Notes under the pieces: generated by a model
Databases searched by the model: none
Told to the model about the DNA's origin: nothing
Seen by the model: only the letters and a program-made list of their open reading frames with translations
Shown: positions 9,577 through 17,911 of the stretch, one piece after another
How the letters are laid out: each line of letters opens with the position of its first letter
Numbering within the stretch: position 1 is the stretch's first letter
Position numbers and translations under genes: made by a program
Assembly: GCF_003595215.1 (NCBI RefSeq)
Contig: NZ_QYZP01000002.1
Span: 620,001-684,000 of the forward strand
DNA: 64,000 nucleotides
Direction of reading: 5' to 3'
From: Nesterenkonia natronophila
Lineage (GTDB): Bacteria > Actinomycetota > Actinomycetes > Actinomycetales > Micrococcaceae

Positions 9577-11051
9577 ACCGGATCGGACGCAGGGTCTCAT
9601 CAGTCGGCGTCGTCGGGCTCTTAGCGGCACAGCTGATGGCCGCGCCAGCTTACGGTCAGGGGCCCCGTGGCGACCAGTTCTGGCTGGAGGACTACGGGAT
9701 CACCGAGGCTTGGGAGACCACCCAGGGTGAAGGAATCACAATTGCCGTGATTGACACGGGGGTCGACGGCGACCATCCCTCGCTCGAGGGAGCCACAGTC
9801 GGGGGCACCGACGTCTCAGGGGGAGGCGACGGCAGTGGAGGCCCTGTCACGCAGACCAATACCGAACACGGCACCTTAGTAGCCTCCCTCGCGGCAGGAC
9901 GTGGCGAAGAGCTGCCCGAGGAGATGGAAGCTGAAGACTTTGACGACCTCTCCGACGAGGAGTGGGACGATTGGTTTGACGACTTCCTCGCCGATTTGGA
10001 GGAGATCTACGGCGAAGACTGGGAGGAAGAAGTCGACGAAGACGTCCTCGACGAATTCTACGAAACCCGCAGCTTCCCTGGAATAGAGGAAGCTGAGGAC
10101 GACGACTCCGATGAGGTGGACCCCGAGTCACTGCCGTGGCCGGAGCGCCCTGCGGGGGTCGTGGGGGTCGCCCCGGAAGCTGAGCTCTTATCTGTTTCGC
10201 TGGTGCTGGAAGACCCTAACCCGTACGGCCCCGGGACAGAGGACCAGATCGCCCAAGCTGTGACCTGGGCCGTGGACAACGGCGCTGACATCATTAACAT
10301 GTCGATCGGCTCAGGGACCCAGGATTGGCCAGAAAGCTGGGACGAGGCATTCATGCACGCGGAGCAGAATGATGTCCTGGTCATCGCCGCAGCGGGGAAC
10401 CGGGCCGCCGGACATTGGTCCGTGGGTGCGCCCGCGACGATTCCTGGTGTCCTGACAGTCGCGGGGGTGGACCAGGAACGTGACATCAGTCAGGAATCGT
10501 CTTCCCAGGGCATCGCCATTGACATCGCCGCAGCGTCCGAACCGTTGGTGGGCGCGCTTCCCGAGGGCGGCTATTCCGCCTGGACCGGCACTTCGGGAGC
10601 CACCCCCATTGTGGCAGGAGCCGCTGCCCTAGTCATGGCTGCACACCCAGAGCTCTCGGCGCAGGAGGTCAAGCACCGTCTGCTGACCACGGCGGACTCA
10701 GCCGGAGCTGACGGCCTCGACCCGGAGTATGGTCACGGGGTGCTGAATGTTGATGCGGCAGTCAGCGGCAGCGTCCCAGACTTCAACGCAGCCGACTACG
10801 ACACTCTGGAAAACTGGATCCAGGTGCACCGCCGCTCCGAGTCCGATGCGCAGGACGCAGGTGACATTCCTGAGGACGCGGATGTGGAGGCGGGCCCTGA
10901 GGGGGAGCCCCGGGACCTGCCACAGGCGGCTGAGGTCAGGTCCGCCCAAGACTGGGCAGGACCTGTCACCCTGGGCGTCGGCGCTCTGGCTCTCGTGGTG
11001 CTGATGACTCTGGCGGCCCTCCATCTGCTCTCTCGCCGCGAGACCGACTGA
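9573..11051 (+). CDS. Membrane-anchored subtilisin-like serine protease (S8, mycosin-like) with acidic insertion
   Basis: A 492-residue secreted protease. A signal peptide (about 1-29) precedes the catalytic domain with Asp61 (AVIDTGVDGDHP), His99 (EHGT), oxyanion Asn276 (AAAGN) and Ser341 (GTSGATP). A C-terminal membrane helix (LGVGALALVVLMTLAALHLL) and RRETD tail anchor it outside the cell. This layout is that of mycosins from type VII secretion loci, but no ESX genes are nearby. Residues 111-186 form an insertion in which 40 of 76 positions are Asp or Glu with a single Arg. The TTG start overlaps the ppx stop; GAGGTC lies 7 nt upstream. Confidence 0.85.
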   Translation: MNRIGRRVSSVGVVGLLAAQLMAAPAYGQGPRGDQFWLEDYGITEAWETTQGEGITIAVIDTGVDGDHPSLEGATVGGTDVSGGGDGSGGPVTQTNTEHGTLVASLAAGRGEELPEEMEAEDFDDLSDEEWDDWFDDFLADLEEIYGEDWEEEVDEDVLDEFYETRSFPGIEEAEDDDSDEVDPESLPWPERPAGVVGVAPEAELLSVSLVLEDPNPYGPGTEDQIAQAVTWAVDNGADIINMSIGSGTQDWPESWDEAFMHAEQNDVLVIAAAGNRAAGHWSVGAPATIPGVLTVAGVDQERDISQESSSQGIAIDIAAASEPLVGALPEGGYSAWTGTSGATPIVAGAAALVMAAHPELSAQEVKHRLLTTADSAGADGLDPEYGHGVLNVDAAVSGSVPDFNAADYDTLENWIQVHRRSESDAQDAGDIPEDADVEAGPEGEPRDLPQAAEVRSAQDWAGPVTLGVGALALVVLMTLAALHLLSRRETD

Positions 11052-11136
11052 CCCTCAACAGCAATGGCGCCCTGCCGCAAGGACCGCAGAGTCCACAGCG
11101 ATCACGTCTTTTTGAAACCGATATAGGATGGAGCCC

Positions 11137-12519
11137 ATGGCACTGAAGCTCTCTGAGAAACCCCGCATTCTGATCGTAGGCGGCGGATACGTCGGCCTGA
11201 CGGTCGCCCAACAGCTGCAGAAGAAGGTCAAGGCGGCCGGGGGAATCGTCACCCTGGTGGACCCACTTCCGTATATGACTTACCAGCCGTTCCTCCCTGA
11301 GGTGGTCGGCGGTCACATCGAGGCCCGTCACGCCGTAGTGCCGCACCGACGGCACCTAAGAGACACCGAGGTGATCACAGGAAAAGTCACATCCGTGGAC
11401 CACGGTGCGAAAGTTGCGATGGTCGGGCTGGGTGAAGGCGACAGCGTGGAAGTGCCCTACCAGGACATCGTCATGGCGGCTGGCGCCACGACCCGGACCT
11501 TCCCGATCGAAGGCCTTGCTGAGAACGGCATCGGCCTGAAGACGATTGAGGAAGCCATGGGCCTGCGCAATCACATTCTGGAGCGGCTTGAGTCTGCATC
11601 GGTGATGACCGATGAGGCCGCAAAGCGGCGCGCTCTGACCTTCGCTGTGGTCGGCGGCGGGTTCGCTGGCATCGAATGCGTCGCGGAGATGGAAGACATC
11701 ATTCGCGCTGCCGTGAGCCAAAACCCGCGACTCTCGCAGTCAGACGTGCGAATTGTGTTGGTCGAAGCCATGGGCCGCATCATGCCGGAAGTCACCGAGG
11801 ATCAGGCGGTCGGAGTGGTGGAGCACCTGCGTGGCCGCGGCGTCGAGGTGCTCCTGAACACCTCGCTGGGTTCCGCGGTTGATGGCGAACTGACACTCAT
11901 CTCCATGGCAGACAAGTCCGAAGTCGACTCCTTCGCCTCTGACACGCTGGTGTGGACCGCCGGTGTCGCGGCCAACGCCGTGGCGCGCAGCTCATCCTTC
12001 CCGGTCGACGAGCGTGGTCGCCTCACCGGCTCGGCCACCCTGCAGATCCTCAACGAGGACGGCGATATCATCGAAGGCGCCTGGACCGCCGGAGACATTG
12101 CAGCGATTCCGGACCTGACCGGTACCGGCCCCGGCGGTTTCTGTGTGCCGAACGCCCAGCATGCCTGGCGCCAGGCGAAGCTGCTGGCCAAAAACCTCTA
12201 CTCCGCGCGCTTTGGCGACGGCAGGATCGCCGAGTACAAGCACGACTCGTTGGGTGCTGTCGCGGGTCTGGGACTCTACAAGGGTGTCGGTAACCCGATG
12301 GGTGTGAAGATCAAGGGCCTGTTGGCCTGGGCCGCGCATCGCGGTTACCACGGTATGGCCATACCTACTGTCGAACGCAAGGTTCGCGTGGCCGGTGGCT
12401 GGGTCAATGAATTGGTCTTCGGACGCGATGTGACCCCCCTTCCCGATCTCGAGAACCCGACCCAGGCCTTCTATGAGGCAGCCGGGGGCGGAAAAGCTAA
12501 GGCCAAGGCCAAGAGCTGA
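11137..12519 (+). CDS. ndh: Type II NADH dehydrogenase (NDH-2)
   Basis: A 460-residue FAD enzyme passing electrons from NADH to quinone without proton pumping. The FAD-binding ILIVGGGYVGL is near the N-terminus, the NADH-binding FAVVGGGFAGIECV mid-protein, and TAGDIAAIP is the second FAD motif; PFLPEVVGGHIEARHAVVPHR is typical of actinobacterial NDH-2. A C-terminal amphipathic stretch should hold it to the inner face of the membrane. An ATG 9 bases earlier (11128) is possible, but TAGGAT (11124-11129) is placed 7 nt before 11137, which favours a leaderless start there. Confidence 0.93.
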   Translation: MALKLSEKPRILIVGGGYVGLTVAQQLQKKVKAAGGIVTLVDPLPYMTYQPFLPEVVGGHIEARHAVVPHRRHLRDTEVITGKVTSVDHGAKVAMVGLGEGDSVEVPYQDIVMAAGATTRTFPIEGLAENGIGLKTIEEAMGLRNHILERLESASVMTDEAAKRRALTFAVVGGGFAGIECVAEMEDIIRAAVSQNPRLSQSDVRIVLVEAMGRIMPEVTEDQAVGVVEHLRGRGVEVLLNTSLGSAVDGELTLISMADKSEVDSFASDTLVWTAGVAANAVARSSSFPVDERGRLTGSATLQILNEDGDIIEGAWTAGDIAAIPDLTGTGPGGFCVPNAQHAWRQAKLLAKNLYSARFGDGRIAEYKHDSLGAVAGLGLYKGVGNPMGVKIKGLLAWAAHRGYHGMAIPTVERKVRVAGGWVNELVFGRDVTPLPDLENPTQAFYEAAGGGKAKAKAKS

Positions 12520-12538
12520 ACCTAGCTGTTCTCGCAGG

Positions 12539-12569
12539 GGGAGGGCTGTGTTGAGATCTTCGCCCTCCC
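12539..12569 (+). terminator. Hairpin terminator after ndh
   Basis: GGGAGGGC (12539-12546) pairs perfectly with GCCCTCCC (12562-12569) across a 15-nt loop, 20 nt after the ndh stop and just before the tRNA. Confidence 0.6.
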
Positions 12570-12573
12570 TTCG

Positions 12574-12647
12574 CCCCCTATAGCCCAACTGGTAGAGGCA
12601 GTCGACTTAAAATCGATACAGTCTGGGTTCGAATCCCAGTAGGGGGA
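12574..12647 (+). tRNA. tRNA with UAA anticodon (Leu by anticodon), unusually short variable arm
   Basis: A cloverleaf of 74 nt can be drawn. The acceptor stem is CCCCCTA/TAGGGGG with discriminator A and no encoded CCA. The D stem is 3 bp (GCC/GGC) with a GG-containing loop. The anticodon stem GTCGA/TCGAT carries loop CTTAAAA, so the anticodon is TAA, which reads UUA (Leu). The variable region is only ACAGT, and the T arm is CTGGG-TTCGAAT-CCCAG. Bacterial leucine tRNAs normally have a long variable arm, so this gene has a leucine anticodon, a leucine-type D loop and A73, but a class I body. C1-G72 is also uncommon. It lies between ndh and the biotin locus. Confidence 0.8.
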
Positions 12648-12702
12648 CAAAGGTCCACGCCTCCCGGATAAGCAGCCTCGCGATCGGCCGTATGCTGGTC
12701 CA

Positions 12703-13224
12703 ATGGCATTGACGGCTGGGCAGATTGTGCAGGCCGCCCATAGGTTGGTGGCCCAGTATGGTGTGCAAGACGTTTCCATGCGTCGAGTGGCCGGGGAGCT
12801 AGGCGTGCAGCCTGGCGCTCTCTACTATCACGTACCTAATAAGCAAGAGATGCTGCGGCAAGTCGCGCATCGCGTGCTGGAGCCGCTGCGAGAAGTTTCG
12901 GGCGAACCTCTTGACCTGATGCAGGGTTTGCGCAGGTTGATCCTGGAGCTGCCGGACGGCGGCGACCTCATCCTTATCGCGTACTCCCTGGACCCGGAAC
13001 TTCCACCTGTCCCGGCTCTGTGTGCGGCGTTGCAGAGTCAGGGCCAGGACTCTCGCCAGGCGAGTGACGGGGCCGGTGTGCTCATGCGCTACGCACTGGG
13101 GGCGTTGGCCGTTGAGCAGAATGCACGCCTGTTCGGCCGCCTTGATGATGAGACGAACCGTGTCTATGAGCAGGGGCTTATTGCTCTGCTGGACGCTGAG
13201 GTGAAGAAAGTGACTCACGGGTGA
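12703..13224 (+). CDS. bioQ: TetR family regulator, probable biotin repressor BioQ
   Basis: A 173-residue TetR protein. The helix-turn-helix is VSMRRVAGELGVQPGALYYHVPNKQEML (residues about 24-51), followed by a short ligand domain. It is placed directly before bioY-bioM-bioN, as bioQ is in Corynebacterium and relatives, where it represses biotin genes. The palindromic site at 13226 has a BioQ-type TGAAC-N3-GTTC core. TATGCT (12691-12696) lies 6 nt before the ATG, so the mRNA is probably leaderless. The family call is sure; the BioQ name rests on context and operator. Confidence 0.75.
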   Translation: MALTAGQIVQAAHRLVAQYGVQDVSMRRVAGELGVQPGALYYHVPNKQEMLRQVAHRVLEPLREVSGEPLDLMQGLRRLILELPDGGDLILIAYSLDPELPPVPALCAALQSQGQDSRQASDGAGVLMRYALGALAVEQNARLFGRLDDETNRVYEQGLIALLDAEVKKVTHG

Positions 13225-13225
13225 T

Positions 13226-13254
13226 TTGAACACCGTTCAATTTACACTTAAAGT
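13226..13254 (+). promoter_or_regulatory. bioY promoter with BioQ-type operator
   Basis: TTGAACACCGTTCAA (13226-13240) is a perfect 15-bp palindrome. Its first six bases also form a good -35 hexamer, and TAAAGT 17 nt later (13249-13254) is an acceptable -10. A bound repressor would therefore block the -35 directly. A second small inverted repeat, CACTT-A-AAGTG (13245-13255), overlaps the -10. The site begins 2 nt after the regulator stop codon. Confidence 0.7.
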
Positions 13255-13303
13255 GCTTCTAGCTAAATGTCATTGCCCGTACATCCACCGAAGGGTGCGC
13301 ACC

Positions 13304-13927
13304 ATGTCCAAGCCAGCCGCCGAGGCGAGTTCCACCGAGATGACGTCTCGGCGTCATCGCGCGCCGATCACAGCTCAGGACATTGCACTGATTGGTGTAT
13401 TTGCCGCGCTGATCGCCGTTCTGGCGTTTGCCCCACCGATCCCGGTGGGGAACTTCGGAGTGCCCATTACCCTGCAGACGCTGGGTGTCGCGCTCACTGG
13501 TCTGGTGCTGGGCCCCTGGCGGGGTGCCGCCGCTACCGGGCTTTATGTGGCTCTGGGTCTGTTGGGACTGCCGATCTTTGCCGGGTTTGTGGGCGGCTTC
13601 GGAGTATTGGCAGGACCCTCCGCGGGCTATCTTCTGGCCTTCCCGCTGACTGCGCTGGTCACTGGGTTCATTGCACGTGCCGTGCTGAGTCGGGGCCCTG
13701 TGCGCTGGCGCGTGCCGCTCCTGTTTCTTGCCGCCATCTCGGGCAGCATGTTGGTGACTCACCCCCTGGGGATCCTTGGAATGAGCATCAACCTGGAAGT
13801 CGGCCTGCGCGAGGCCTTCTTCTTTGACATCGCGTTCTGGCCCGGGGACGTGGTCAAGTCGCTGGTCGCGGCCGGAGCTGCCGCTCTGGTGCATCGAGCT
13901 GCCCCCTGGATCCTGACGAGGCGATGA
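13304..13927 (+). CDS. bioY: BioY, substrate-binding component of ECF biotin transporter
   Basis: A 207-residue membrane protein with about six helices. Family marks are VGNFGVPITLQTLGVALTGLVLGPWRGA, YVALGLLGLPIFAGFVGG and GPSAGYLLAFPLTAL. BioY binds biotin and hands it over with the BioM/BioN module. AAGGGTG sits 7 nt before the ATG at 13304; a longer frame back to 13226 would begin inside the operator and is rejected. The stop overlaps bioM by 4 bp. Confidence 0.93.
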   Translation: MSKPAAEASSTEMTSRRHRAPITAQDIALIGVFAALIAVLAFAPPIPVGNFGVPITLQTLGVALTGLVLGPWRGAAATGLYVALGLLGLPIFAGFVGGFGVLAGPSAGYLLAFPLTALVTGFIARAVLSRGPVRWRVPLLFLAAISGSMLVTHPLGILGMSINLEVGLREAFFFDIAFWPGDVVKSLVAAGAAALVHRAAPWILTRR

Positions 13928-14634
13928 CTTCTCCCGCCTCAGGTGGAATCGCGTTCAGGGGGGTCCGTGTCTTCGCGGGGGCCCGCCTGCTGTTGAACGT
14001 TCCTGACCTGCAGCTGACCGAGACACGAATCACGGTGATCGGGCCTAATGGTGGTGGCAAGTCCACCCTGCTGCAACTCGTCAACGGGCTGGTTGAGCCG
14101 ACCGAGGGCTATGTGAGCGTCGATGGTCAGGACACCGTGGATCAGGGCAGAGCGGTACGTCAGCGAACAGGCTTCGTCTTTTCCAGCCCAGCCGCCCAAC
14201 TGGTGATGCCCACCCCCTTGGAGGATGTTGAGCTCTCGCTGCGGCGCAGCCTCCGTGACACCTCCAAACGCCGTGCCGCTGCCCTGCGGTGTCTGACAGA
14301 GCTGGGCATCGCTGAGTTGGCAGAGCGGAGCTCCCAAGAGCTGTCCTCAGGTCAGCAGCAACTCGTTGCCCTCGCGACCGTTCTTGCTCTGCGGCCGCAG
14401 ATCCTGGTGCTCGATGAGCCCACGACGCTGCTCGACCTGGTCAATGCGCAGCGCTTCAATCAGCGGGTGGAGAAGCTGGGTCAGCTGCACGGCATCACCA
14501 CCATCACTGCCACGCACGACCTCGACCTGGCCGCACGCGCGGATCGCACGCTGCTAGTCCATGACGGCAGGATTATTGCCGATGGTCCTCCAGGAGATGT
14601 GATCAGCACCTATCGACACCGAAGTGCTGTATGA
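13924..14634 (+). CDS. bioM: BioM, ECF transporter ATPase
   Basis: A 236-residue ABC ATPase that drives biotin uptake. Walker A is GPNGGGKST, Walker B is ILVLDEPTT, the switch His is in TATHDLDLA, and the signature reads ELSSGQQQL, with Ser where most families have Gly (LSGGQ). It is translationally coupled to bioY and bioN through ATGA overlaps, giving the bioYMN order. Confidence 0.92.
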   Translation: MTSPASGGIAFRGVRVFAGARLLLNVPDLQLTETRITVIGPNGGGKSTLLQLVNGLVEPTEGYVSVDGQDTVDQGRAVRQRTGFVFSSPAAQLVMPTPLEDVELSLRRSLRDTSKRRAAALRCLTELGIAELAERSSQELSSGQQQLVALATVLALRPQILVLDEPTTLLDLVNAQRFNQRVEKLGQLHGITTITATHDLDLAARADRTLLVHDGRIIADGPPGDVISTYRHRSAV

Positions 14635-15275
14635 GAATACCCCGGCGCCCCCGTCCACTGCGCCCGCGCGAGCAAGTATTGGGGCGCCGAGCGCCCGGAG
14701 ACAGTTTTCTCCACCGAGTCCCCAGCGGCGCCAAAGTGCTAGTGCTTGCACTGGTGACTGCGACGGTGCTGCTGGCCCGGGACCCGCTGGTGAGCGCCGG
14801 CGTCGTCGGAGTGGTGCTTGGCGCGGTCGTCGCGGCGCGCATCCCACTTCTGATGGTCCTGGGCCTAATTCGGCGACTATGGATCCTGTTGGTGGTGCTT
14901 GTGGTCCTGCAGGTGATGCTCAACGACCCGCTCACCGCTGCTGAGGTCCTCAGCCGGATCCTGGCCTGTCTGCTGGCCGCCCAGCTGCTGCTGCTCACCA
15001 CCGAGCCTGCCGACCTTGTGGGAGTGCTGCGTCGGGTGCTTGCGCCGCTCCGACCCTTCGGCGTCCGTCCGGGCCGGGTCGCACTGGCTGCGCTGATCAT
15101 GCTGCGTGCCATTCCGTACCTGGCCGACTTGTTCCACTTGGGGGGGCAGCAGGCGCGTGCGCGCGGATTGGAGCGCGACCTTCGCGCCCGGACTGTGCCG
15201 CTGCTGCTGGGTGCCGTAGATCATGCCCGCAACACAGGCCGAGCGCTGAACGCTCGCGGTATTGAAGAAGTTTGA
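14631..15275 (+). CDS. bioN: BioN, ECF transporter transmembrane (T) component
   Basis: A 214-residue membrane protein with several hydrophobic helices and the two Ala-Arg-Gly coupling motifs of T components: ARARGLERD and ALNARGIEE near the C-terminus, which contact the ATPase. The start ATG overlaps the bioM stop. With BioY and BioM it completes a dedicated biotin transporter; biotin is needed by the acyl-CoA carboxylase encoded near 35 kb. Confidence 0.9.
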   Translation: MRIPRRPRPLRPREQVLGRRAPGDSFLHRVPSGAKVLVLALVTATVLLARDPLVSAGVVGVVLGAVVAARIPLLMVLGLIRRLWILLVVLVVLQVMLNDPLTAAEVLSRILACLLAAQLLLLTTEPADLVGVLRRVLAPLRPFGVRPGRVALAALIMLRAIPYLADLFHLGGQQARARGLERDLRARTVPLLLGAVDHARNTGRALNARGIEEV

Positions 15276-15385
15276 GTCGGCCGGGCCCGTCACGCGGAAT
15301 ATTCAGTGTGCGGGTGCTTGTAGAATAGATACAGGCTACAACTTCGCCGTTGACGACGTACCCCATGAAGGAGAGCGCAACCACT

Positions 15386-16282
15386 ATGGCCATGCAATTT
15401 GGCAGCTCCAGCAACCCGGTGTTCAAGTCCGGTGCTATGCCTGACCAGTTCAATGCGGATAAGCGCCGTCGGTTCTACATGGACTCCGGCGCCGGCACTG
15501 TGCGCGAAGAACGTCAGCAGAAGACTTACGCCCAGCAACATGGCGTGCCGCAGACAGAGGACCTGCAGCGGCAGTACGACTTGCCCGAGCACGCTGGGCG
15601 AGAGGGCACTCCGATGACGTATGACGACGTCATCCGCAAGACCGTCACCAGCTTCGCTGTGCTGTTGGTGGGAGCCGGCGCCGCGGTGACGCTGGCGACC
15701 ATGATGCCCGGAATCGTCATGGGTCTTGCCCTCGTCGCCCTACTCGGTGGTCTGGTGCTGGGGCTGGTCAACGCTTTCCGGCGTGAGCCGAACCCAGGGT
15801 TGATCCTTGCATACTCGGCTACCCAGGGTTTCTTCTTGGGCGCTTTGACGTGGGTGTTGGAGATGGCCTACCCAGGTGTAGCCGTGCAGGCCGTGACGGC
15901 GACTCTGGTGGTCTTCGGTACCGTGCTTGCGCTGTTTAAGTCGGGCAAGGTCCGCGCTACTCCGAAACTCACCAAGTTCTTCTTCACCGCACTGATTGCC
16001 TACGCCGTCTTCAGCTTGGTGAATTTGGGCATGGTGATGTTCACTGACATCGGAATGTTCGGCATGCGCGCCGGGTGGTTGGGTGTAGCAATTGGCGCCT
16101 TCGCCATTCTGCTTGCCACCTACTCCCTGGTGCTTGACTTCACCAACATTCAAGAAGGTGTAGAAGCTGGTGTGGAGCAGAAGTACGGTTGGGCAGCAGC
16201 CTTCGGGCTCACCGTCTCCCTGGTGTGGCTCTACATCGAGATCCTCCGCGTGATCGTCATTCTCCGCTCCATCACCGAGTGA
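15386..16282 (+). CDS. Bax inhibitor-1/YccA-like membrane protein
   Basis: A protein of about 298 residues with a hydrophilic N-terminal 95 residues (starting MAMQFGSSSNPVFKSG, the actinobacterial NPVF form) and seven predicted membrane helices of the TMBIM/Bax1-I family. Bacterial members act as calcium-leak channels or are uncharacterised. AAGGAG lies 12 nt before the ATG at 15386; longer in-frame starts exist but include that ribosome site. A possible -10 (TAGAAT, 15321-15326) lies upstream. Confidence 0.85.
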   Translation: MAMQFGSSSNPVFKSGAMPDQFNADKRRRFYMDSGAGTVREERQQKTYAQQHGVPQTEDLQRQYDLPEHAGREGTPMTYDDVIRKTVTSFAVLLVGAGAAVTLATMMPGIVMGLALVALLGGLVLGLVNAFRREPNPGLILAYSATQGFFLGALTWVLEMAYPGVAVQAVTATLVVFGTVLALFKSGKVRATPKLTKFFFTALIAYAVFSLVNLGMVMFTDIGMFGMRAGWLGVAIGAFAILLATYSLVLDFTNIQEGVEAGVEQKYGWAAAFGLTVSLVWLYIEILRVIVILRSITE

Positions 16283-16303
16283 GCTGACAGACTTCAATAT
16301 CAC

Positions 16304-16348
16304 CGAAGGGCCCGCTATGCGTTCTCCGAACGTGTGGCGGGCCCTTCG
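16304..16348 (+). terminator. Strong hairpin terminator
   Basis: CGAAGGGCCCGC (16304-16315) pairs perfectly over 12 bp with GCGGGCCCTTCG (16337-16348). It lies 22 nt after the Bax1-I stop and separates it from the next gene. Confidence 0.75.
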
Positions 16349-16417
16349 TGCACCCGACCATGAGGACCGCAGGTCAGCCACCGAGCATTCCCGAGGTTCC
16401 GTGACAAGATGGAAGCC

Positions 16418-17911
16418 ATGAGCACTGGTTACTCACCAGAAGACACCGCGGAATCTGCCACGATCTTCGCGGCTGACAACGCGCCTGCGGCTGACTCCGC
16501 ACATCCGAACGGAGACCAGGCGGCCCTTGGTTCCAAAGAATCGGATGAGAACCGCCTGCGTCAGGACATCCCGTGGGGAGTGCGCATTGCTGCGGAATGG
16601 TCCTGGCGGGTCATCATCATTCTCATCGCCGTGGGTGTGACGATATGGCTGCTCAGCCACGTGATGCTCCTGCTCATCCCGCTGCTCATAGCGGGGCTTC
16701 TGGCCTCGTTATTGCGGCCGCTGCACAACGCGTTCCGCAAACTCAAGTTCCCGCGGATCCTGGCTGCCATGACCTCCATCCTGGTCCTCATGGGCGGGGT
16801 CTTCGGCATCCTCTACTTGGTCGGCAGTGAGATCGTCTCTGGTTTCGCTGAGATGGCAGGTCAAGTGGAGACCGGCATCGTCGAGCTCATCGACTGGGCG
16901 GACGAATTCGCCCGCAGCTTCGGTTTGGAGGTCTCCACCGAGCAGTTCAATCAGGGTCTCGAGGAGGCGCTGAATTGGATCGAGGACAATTCGGATGCCA
17001 TTATGTCTGGCGCTGCCGGTGTCGGCTCCGTCGCCGGAAACATTGCCATCGGTACAATTCTCGTACTTTTTACCCTCATCTTTTTCCTTTCAGACGGTCG
17101 TCGGCTCTGGGACTTTATGGTGCTTTTCGTGCCGGCCAAGCACCGCCCAGCCATCCATGGCGCGGGGCGCAGAGGATGGACCGCGGTGGGCACCTACATG
17201 CGGGTTCAGGTGTTCGTGGCTTTCGTCGATGCGCTCGGAATCTATATCGGCGCGGTCATTCTGGATGTCCCGCTTGCCCTCCCGATCGCCGTGTTGGTCT
17301 TTTTCGGTGGGTTCGTCCCCGTCGTCGGTGCTGTGGTCACCGGCGCCGTCGCGGTATTGCTGGCCTGGGTCGCCCACGACTTCATGACAGCACTGCTGAT
17401 GCTCGGCGTCGTGCTTCTGGTGCAGCAGATCGAGTCAAATGTGCTGCAGCCGATCATCATGGGCAAGGCGGTCAAACTTCACCCACTGGCTGTGGTGCTC
17501 GCGGTGACGGCCGGTACTACTCTGCTGGGACTCATTGGGGCGCTCTTCGCGGTGCCGGTCCTGGCCTTCATCAAGCGAGCCACGCAGTACCTCAATAAGG
17601 AGGAGTGGCGCGGAGACGCTGAGGCTTTGGCCATGGAGCAGGACGTCAAGGAAGAGGCTCTGCGCCGTGCTGCTCAGCAGGAACAGCTCGAGGCCGAGGA
17701 GCAGGCCAGTACAGCATCGCTCAAACGCCGAATCTTTGAGACCATCCCAGTGCTGGACCCACAGAAACACGGGTCCGGGCGTGGCAAAGATCCGGAGGAG
17801 GGCGAGGGCGAGGCTGAGACTTCCAGTCAAGGTCCTGACCCCCACCATGGAGCCCAGCGCGCCCGCCGAAGCAGAAGCGACGACGAAGATAAGGACTCGT
17901 CCCCGAAATGA
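16418..17911 (+). CDS. AI-2E family transporter
   Basis: A protein of about 497 residues with a hydrophilic N-terminus, paired N-terminal helices (VIIILIAVGVTIWLLSHVMLLLIP), a periplasmic helical segment, and the C-terminal helices with GGFVPVVGAVVTGAVAVLLAW and ESNVLQPIIMGKAVKLHPLAV that define the AI-2E (PF01594) family of putative permeases. The cytosolic tail is charged and low complexity. The ATG at 16409 is an alternative, but 16418 is spaced 7 nt after CAAGAT. The substrate is unknown. The stop overlaps ilvA. Confidence 0.85.
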   Translation: MSTGYSPEDTAESATIFAADNAPAADSAHPNGDQAALGSKESDENRLRQDIPWGVRIAAEWSWRVIIILIAVGVTIWLLSHVMLLLIPLLIAGLLASLLRPLHNAFRKLKFPRILAAMTSILVLMGGVFGILYLVGSEIVSGFAEMAGQVETGIVELIDWADEFARSFGLEVSTEQFNQGLEEALNWIEDNSDAIMSGAAGVGSVAGNIAIGTILVLFTLIFFLSDGRRLWDFMVLFVPAKHRPAIHGAGRRGWTAVGTYMRVQVFVAFVDALGIYIGAVILDVPLALPIAVLVFFGGFVPVVGAVVTGAVAVLLAWVAHDFMTALLMLGVVLLVQQIESNVLQPIIMGKAVKLHPLAVVLAVTAGTTLLGLIGALFAVPVLAFIKRATQYLNKEEWRGDAEALAMEQDVKEEALRRAAQQEQLEAEEQASTASLKRRIFETIPVLDPQKHGSGRGKDPEEGEGEAETSSQGPDPHHGAQRARRSRSDDEDKDSSPK

